NCBI GenBank assembly: GCA_002439875.1
Contig: DJQB01000036.1
Location: forward strand, 126,594 to 190,593
Origin: Bacteroidales bacterium UBA6397
GTDB lineage: Bacteria > Bacteroidota > Bacteroidia > Bacteroidales > UBA932
DNA length: 64,000 nucleotides
Direction: 5' to 3'
The translations under genes and the position numbers were made by a program. Shown one piece after another: positions 59,908-64,000 of the stretch. The stretch's first letter is position 1, and each line of letters starts with the position of its first letter. A model generated the notes under the pieces. That model ran no database searches, was not told the DNA's origin, and was given only the letters and a program-made list of their open reading frames with translations.

Positions 59908-60771
59908 TTATCTTGTGGATGCGATGAAATCCTTATATCTGATGAAATCATCCGGAATCGGCATGTCATAGACTTTGCTTCTGAGGAACGCTCCGAAATC
60001 CTTGATGTCGGAATGCCCGGACTGCTCTTCCACTGTCAGCACCTCACCGATCCCTACCCTTATCCTCCTGTGCTTTTTGTTGACAAGCTCGTGAGGAAGC
60101 TGCATCAGCCGGACCCTCCAGTCGATAAGCCCCAAATAGTAAAACCACATTGAATTGTGGTCGAAAAACCTGACTGGCACAACCGGAACCTTTGCTTTTT
60201 GAATGAGACGCAGAACCGCTTCCTGCCATTCCCTGTCCCTGATCTTCATCTCTTTAAGGCTTAGATCCGAAACTGCTCCGGAAGGAAAGAATCCGACCGG
60301 CTCACCGTCATGAAGCCTTTCCAGAACCTCACGGACACCTTGGATATTCTTGGCCGTAATGCCCTTGTTGAGGTTGTTCTTTGGGTTGACAACGATGATG
60401 CTTGGACGCAGCGCTTCGACCAAGGCGAGGAATTCGGTCACCATCACTTTGAACCCCTGCCGCAGATGTCCCATAAGGTCAATGAGAATGATTCCGTCCA
60501 TGCCTCCGTAAGGATGGTTGCTTATCGTGATGAACGGCCCGTCCGGCAGATTCAGAAGTCTCTCCGAGCCTCCCAAATGGTAATTGACACCAAGCTTGTC
60601 CAGTAGGGCACCGGCGAAATCCGCTCCCTGATATTCATCAATCGTGTCGTAAAGGTCGGACAAGGTCTTGACTGACAGCACTTTTCTTAGCAAACGCACA
60701 ATAGTGTTACCGAATTTCCCTTTGAAAACCGGCGCTAAACGCTCAATCTGTTCAACTGGAAGAAGCGGCAT
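59908..60771 (-). CDS. Acyltransferase of lysophospholipid (PlsC) type
   Basis: 287 aa. HX4D motif ITISNHPYGGMDG and a FFPSGAVSD segment (second acyltransferase motif) are visible. Related to 1-acyl-glycerol-3-phosphate and ornithine/glycine-lipid O-acyltransferases. It overlaps the CDP-alcohol phosphatidyltransferase gene by 1 bp, so the two act in one lipid pathway. The acceptor is not known. Confidence 0.75.
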   Translation of the reverse strand: MPLLPVEQIERLAPVFKGKFGNTIVRLLRKVLSVKTLSDLYDTIDEYQGADFAGALLDKLGVNYHLGGSERLLNLPDGPFITISNHPYGGMDGIILIDLMGHLRQGFKVMVTEFLALVEALRPSIIVVNPKNNLNKGITAKNIQGVREVLERLHDGEPVGFFPSGAVSDLSLKEMKIRDREWQEAVLRLIQKAKVPVVPVRFFDHNSMWFYYLGLIDWRVRLMQLPHELVNKKHRRIRVGIGEVLTVEEQSGHSDIKDFGAFLRSKVYDMPIPDDFIRYKDFIASTR

Positions 60772-61484
60772 TATTTGTCGTCACTTTTGGGCATAGGATC
60801 CATTTTGGCGTAACCCTTTGCGTCGTTGATGATTGTCACGGCATAAATGATCACGAGTATGGCAAGGATGACAATGCCAGCGACATCAAGCGAATGAAGT
60901 TCAACTTTATTTCCGAGGACACTGATTGATGCGCTGAAATCCCTCAATGGTTTTATGAATATGAACAGTGATGTCAGGATGATCGCTATCACCCTGAATT
61001 CGGTCGGCCCGAGTTTGGCATAGGTGAGCCGGAATTCGCTCTTGAGATGCGCGTTCACGCTGACATTCACAGTAAGGCAAAGATAGACAACGAATATCAT
61101 CAACGCCAGATCCAGCCGCATAAGGCATGACAACCCTAAACCAACGAACATAAAAGCCTCGTTGATGCAGTCAACTGTGTGGTCGAGGTAATAGCCGTAG
61201 ATCGGTCTTTGAGTATTGCGGACTCTGGCCAGCGTCCCGTCCAATGAATCTCCATACCAGTTCACAACGAATCCAAAGCAACTGAGCCATAGGAAATTGA
61301 TGTTGTCACTGCAGAGGATGTACCCGGCCCCGATCATAATCGCTCCAAGTGTGCCGATGGCTGTAAGTGTGTCGGATACGACCCATTTCGGCTGCCTCTC
61401 GGCCAGCCAGACAAGGGCCTTCTTCTCGACCCCGTTCAGGATGGAAGTCTGTATTCTTTCCGCTTTCTTGTCTGCCATATTCAA
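60771..61484 (-). CDS. CDP-alcohol phosphatidyltransferase family protein
   Basis: 237 aa membrane enzyme. The family signature D-x2-DG-x2-AR-x8-G-x3-D-x3-D is complete in WYGDSLDGTLARVRNTQRP then IYGYYLDHTVD. At least five membrane helices (VISILAILVIIYAVTI near the C terminus). Transfers a phosphatidyl group to an alcohol such as inositol phosphate, glycerol or another head group. Middle gene of a three-gene operon. Confidence 0.85.
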   Translation of the reverse strand: MNMADKKAERIQTSILNGVEKKALVWLAERQPKWVVSDTLTAIGTLGAIMIGAGYILCSDNINFLWLSCFGFVVNWYGDSLDGTLARVRNTQRPIYGYYLDHTVDCINEAFMFVGLGLSCLMRLDLALMIFVVYLCLTVNVSVNAHLKSEFRLTYAKLGPTEFRVIAIILTSLFIFIKPLRDFSASISVLGNKVELHSLDVAGIVILAILVIIYAVTIINDAKGYAKMDPMPKSDDK

Positions 61485-61491
61485 TTATGTG

Positions 61492-62616
61492 TTAGATGTT
61501 CTTGACGTAGATTCTTGCTCTCTTGTGGAGATGATGCTCGAATTTGCCCCAAAGGTTCTGCACGTTATGGTTCCCCTCCAGCTCACGGGTGCTCTCGACG
61601 TATTTGATGCCGTTCTTGTGCATCCCCTTGCCGATCTTGGAGATGATCATTGCATTTACACCCTTGTCCTTGTATTCGTTGGATATCGCGATCAGCAATG
61701 CGTCGATCGTGTCATTGTGATGAAGCGCCCAGAGTATGTGGATGAACCCGAAAGGAAACATATGTCCTTTCGCCTTCTGCAGAGCCTTTGACAATGACGG
61801 CAGTGTGATCCCGAAGCCGATGACTTTGTCGCTCTGATCAACAATGACTGAGACGTAGTCCAGATTCAGGTTCGGGAAGAACTGGTCCTTGAGATCCTCG
61901 CACTGGGCGGGGGAGAGCTCTGAAAAACCGTGAAGGACGGAATAGCACTCGTTCATTACACGGAATATTCCATCGGCATATTTATGGAGCAATTCTTCCT
62001 TGTTCTTGTAGTTTCCTTCCCTTAAATTGTAGCGTTCACCGACCAATTCCGCGAAATGGAAGTACCTGTCAAGATTGTCGGGAACAGTGATTTTATACTC
62101 AACGAAGTCAGTTTCTTTAGTAAAACCCTCTTGAAGGATCAGATGCTCATAATAGGGTGCGTTGTACTTCCCGTAGGCCGTTGGAAGTTGGTCAAATCCT
62201 TCGACAAGTACGCCAGAGATGTCAAACTCAAGGAATCCTACCGGCCCCTCGATGACATTCATTCCCTTTTCTTTGGCATATTCCTTCACATTCTCCATTA
62301 GGGCGTGTACAACTTCCTGAGATTCGATAAAATCGATCCATCCGAATCTACAGATTTTTTTGTCAACTTTTTTGTTGTACTTGTAGTTTATGATTCCAGC
62401 GACCCTGCCGACGATTTCACCTTCCTCGTTGTAGGCCAGCCAATATTTACCTTCGCAGACCTCAAATGCCCGGTTTTTGCCCGGTGTGAGCGTGTCCATT
62501 TCCATCGACTCTATCTGAGGGACATAGTATTTATTGTCAGCGTACAACTCGTTTGGAAACCTGACGAAAAGCCTCAGATCCTGTCTGCTGACCACTTCCT
62601 TGGTTGTAATAGCCAT
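61492..62616 (-). CDS. GNAT-fold acyltransferase-like protein of the lipid operon
   Basis: 374 aa (MAITTKEVVSRQDLRLFVRF). An N-terminal GNAT-like fold (YWLAYNEEGEIVGRVAGIIN, VHALMENVKEYAKEKGMNVI) and a second similar region later (KVIGFGITLPSLSKALQKAK). The C terminus (STRELEGNHNVQNLWGKFEH) is distinctive. Leading gene of the operon with two lipid enzymes, so it may transfer an acyl chain in making a membrane lipid. Confidence 0.65.
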   Translation of the reverse strand: MAITTKEVVSRQDLRLFVRFPNELYADNKYYVPQIESMEMDTLTPGKNRAFEVCEGKYWLAYNEEGEIVGRVAGIINYKYNKKVDKKICRFGWIDFIESQEVVHALMENVKEYAKEKGMNVIEGPVGFLEFDISGVLVEGFDQLPTAYGKYNAPYYEHLILQEGFTKETDFVEYKITVPDNLDRYFHFAELVGERYNLREGNYKNKEELLHKYADGIFRVMNECYSVLHGFSELSPAQCEDLKDQFFPNLNLDYVSVIVDQSDKVIGFGITLPSLSKALQKAKGHMFPFGFIHILWALHHNDTIDALLIAISNEYKDKGVNAMIISKIGKGMHKNGIKYVESTRELEGNHNVQNLWGKFEHHLHKRARIYVKNI

Positions 62617-62768
62617 TGTTCTTTTACTTTACAATCCGCTAAGGTAGTAAAAAATCGTAAAATATTATATTTTTGAATATACAAAATGGTTCCGACATTT
62701 GCCAATGACGGGACTGATATCTCTTATTGATAAATGTTTAAATCAGTTTTATAAAATAGTAAGATGGG

Positions 62769-63398
62769 TTACTTTTTCTCGTATCCGACCGGGTGGTTCA
62801 GCAAGAGTTCCTGTCCGTCCTTTAATCCAAGAGCCGTCTTCACTGCATCGTGGTTCATACTTCCGCGCGGAACCGTCGCCAGCCCGAGAGCCTCGCATGC
62901 AAGGCAGATGTTCTGGGAGACATAACCGGCGTCGAGCGCTCCGAACATCGCGGTTCTTTCATCGCGGAACTTGTACTTGTTAAGGTCGCAGACGATCACG
63001 AGGAACAAAGGAGCGTTGGCGACAGATGTCTGACGTCCGGCCAGATCCGCGCGTATGTCCTTTCCGGAAACCTTGGTCAATGTGTTTTCTTGGGCATTGA
63101 AAAGCCAAGCGCCGTCAGCGCGGCAGACATAGACGCTTTCCTCCTGTGTGTTCATCGCTGACGGAACGGTCAGCTTTCCGTCCTCACGATTGACTCCGCA
63201 GGCAGCCCATAGTAACTGTGACAGAGTCGCTTCGCTGATCTGCGAATCGGAATATTCACGGACAGAGGCTCTTTGCTGAAGGGCCTGATAGAGAGTCATT
63301 GGCACATTTTTGTCAGGTCGTGGAAGCTTGATGACTTCTTGTGCGAATGCGGAAGTGGCCAGCGCGGTGGCAGCCAAAGCGATGATGATCTTTTTCAT
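62769..63398 (-). CDS. Secreted nitroreductase-like protein (SagB/ThcOx type)
   Basis: 209 aa from the ATG at 63398 (MKKIIIALAATALATSAFAQ), giving a signal peptide. Nitroreductase pattern: YQALQQRASVREYSDSQISE, LSQLLWAACGVNRED, and LDAGYVSQNICLACEALGLA. FMN-dependent oxidoreductase fold with periplasmic targeting, a common Bacteroidales protein of unclear substrate. A start at 63404 is possible. Confidence 0.82.
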   Translation of the reverse strand: MKKIIIALAATALATSAFAQEVIKLPRPDKNVPMTLYQALQQRASVREYSDSQISEATLSQLLWAACGVNREDGKLTVPSAMNTQEESVYVCRADGAWLFNAQENTLTKVSGKDIRADLAGRQTSVANAPLFLVIVCDLNKYKFRDERTAMFGALDAGYVSQNICLACEALGLATVPRGSMNHDAVKTALGLKDGQELLLNHPVGYEKK

Positions 63399-63411
63399 AT
63401 ACATAAAGTTT

Positions 63412-64000
63412 TTAATGTTTGAGACTTGGACAATTTGTCGCGGCGCGGCTCCGGTTGACGACGGCCACTCCGCTGAACACCATAATGATGGCCACAATCT
63501 TTTGCCATGTCATCGTGTCCATCCCGCCGATGACGCTGAGCAGACAGGCCAGAATCGGCTGAAGGTAGGTGTACATAGCCACAATGGTCGGACGGACGCT
63601 CTTCTGGCCGACCGGAATCAGGAAATAGGCCACGAATGTGGCAAAAAAGATAAGATAACCTATTTCAAGAACTTGCGGCAGCTTGATGGCGGCATAGTCG
63701 GTGTGGATAAGGTCTCCGAAAGACAACGGCAATGACATCAGAAGTGAAAACAGGAACATCCACTTCATGAACGTGATCACTGAATATCTTTGGATGAGCG
63801 GCCTGAACGCTCCGAGGTACAGCGAGAAACTGATGCTGTTAAGGAACAGCAGGACGAAGCCCATCGGTTTAGTCGCCTCAATGCCATTATGGCCATGCAC
63901 TGAATTGAATATCAAGAATATGATTCCGATGAAGCTGATCCCGACCCCAATGGCCTTTTTCGCTGTGATAGGCTCTTTCACGAAGATGAAAGCGAAGAAC
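63412..64000 (-). CDS. EamA/DMT family transporter, C-terminal part
   Basis: About 196 codons in window; the gene continues to the right of 64000 (FFAFIFVKEPITAKKA in frame). Five hydrophobic helices, including FVLLFLNSISFSLYLGAFRP and KIVAIIMVFSGVAVVNRS. DMT exporters carry metabolites. The stop lies 14 bp before the nitroreductase start. Confidence 0.8.
   Translation of the reverse strand, partial: FFAFIFVKEPITAKKAIGVGISFIGIIFLIFNSVHGHNGIEATKPMGFVLLFLNSISFSLYLGAFRPLIQRYSVITFMKWMFLFSLLMSLPLSFGDLIHTDYAAIKLPQVLEIGYLIFFATFVAYFLIPVGQKSVRPTIVAMYTYLQPILACLLSVIGGMDTMTWQKIVAIIMVFSGVAVVNRSRAATNCPSLKH

Overview
The window looks like Bacteroidales (Bacteroidota) chromosome carrying a temperate phage. 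Support comes from promoters of the Bacteroidota TTTG / TAnnTTTG type (42542-42572, 44411-44442, 58181-58212), near absence of strong Shine-Dalgarno sites, a DUF1080 lipoprotein, a FISUMP-type lipoprotein and a glycoside hydrolase lipoprotein. I cannot name the genus.

Positions 1 to about 47.2 kb are a tailed-phage prophage whose left edge lies before the window. The tyrosine integrase reads rightward at the left end. HicAB and then a long leftward late operon follow. Read in transcription order (right to left) the late genes are two unknown proteins, S49 head protease, major capsid protein, small and large terminase, portal, connector and neck proteins, tape measure, tail and baseplate proteins, a diversity-generating retroelement (DGR) target, the DGR template repeat and reverse transcriptase, a collagen-like fibre, holin, endolysin and a spanin-like protein. 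From 35.3 to 46.2 kb lie the early and lysogeny genes: a HigB-HigA-SecB-like toxin/antitoxin/chaperone cassette, a 1068-aa primase-helicase, a serine recombinase, a structured leader RNA with a small DNA-binding protein, a GHKL ATPase plus STAS-like pair, tRNA-like RNAs, small membrane proteins and a repressor with a repetitive coiled coil. A 12-13-copy array of a TGTAGTT motif (34718-35003) sits between early and late regions and is the best candidate for an origin or a late-operon control region.

Two accessory cassettes interrupt the late operon (15.5-16.3 kb and 21.15-22.3 kb). They share the same 5' promoter-like repeat and similar 3' terminators. The same paired-heptamer element also precedes the Hig cassette (36.57 kb) and a membrane-protein gene (45.68 kb), so these four loci probably form one lysogeny-expressed regulon. 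One late-operon cassette resembles a Panacea-domain antitoxin with a membrane toxin.

The prophage shows decay. The integrase is shifted at a ten-A tract, the DGR reverse transcriptase spans three frames, a DUF2335 gene carries a stop, a 43-codon gene carries an amber codon and a membrane gene is shifted. Between 47229 and about 48120 a second related prophage survives only as four short colinear fragments (integrase start, integrase end plus hicB, tape-measure segment, membrane-gene start plus promoter). A short palindromic repeat occurs inside both prophage and host coding sequences.

From 48199 onward the sequence is host chromosome. It holds a GH2 lipoprotein, a leftward five-gene carbohydrate operon (DUF1080, FGGY kinase, MFS transporter, FAD oxidoreductase, EEP phosphodiesterase) with a clear promoter, a FISUMP lipoprotein, tRNA-Ala(CGC), a three-gene lipid-type operon (GNAT protein, CDP-alcohol phosphatidyltransferase, acyltransferase), a nitroreductase-like secreted protein and the end of an EamA transporter.
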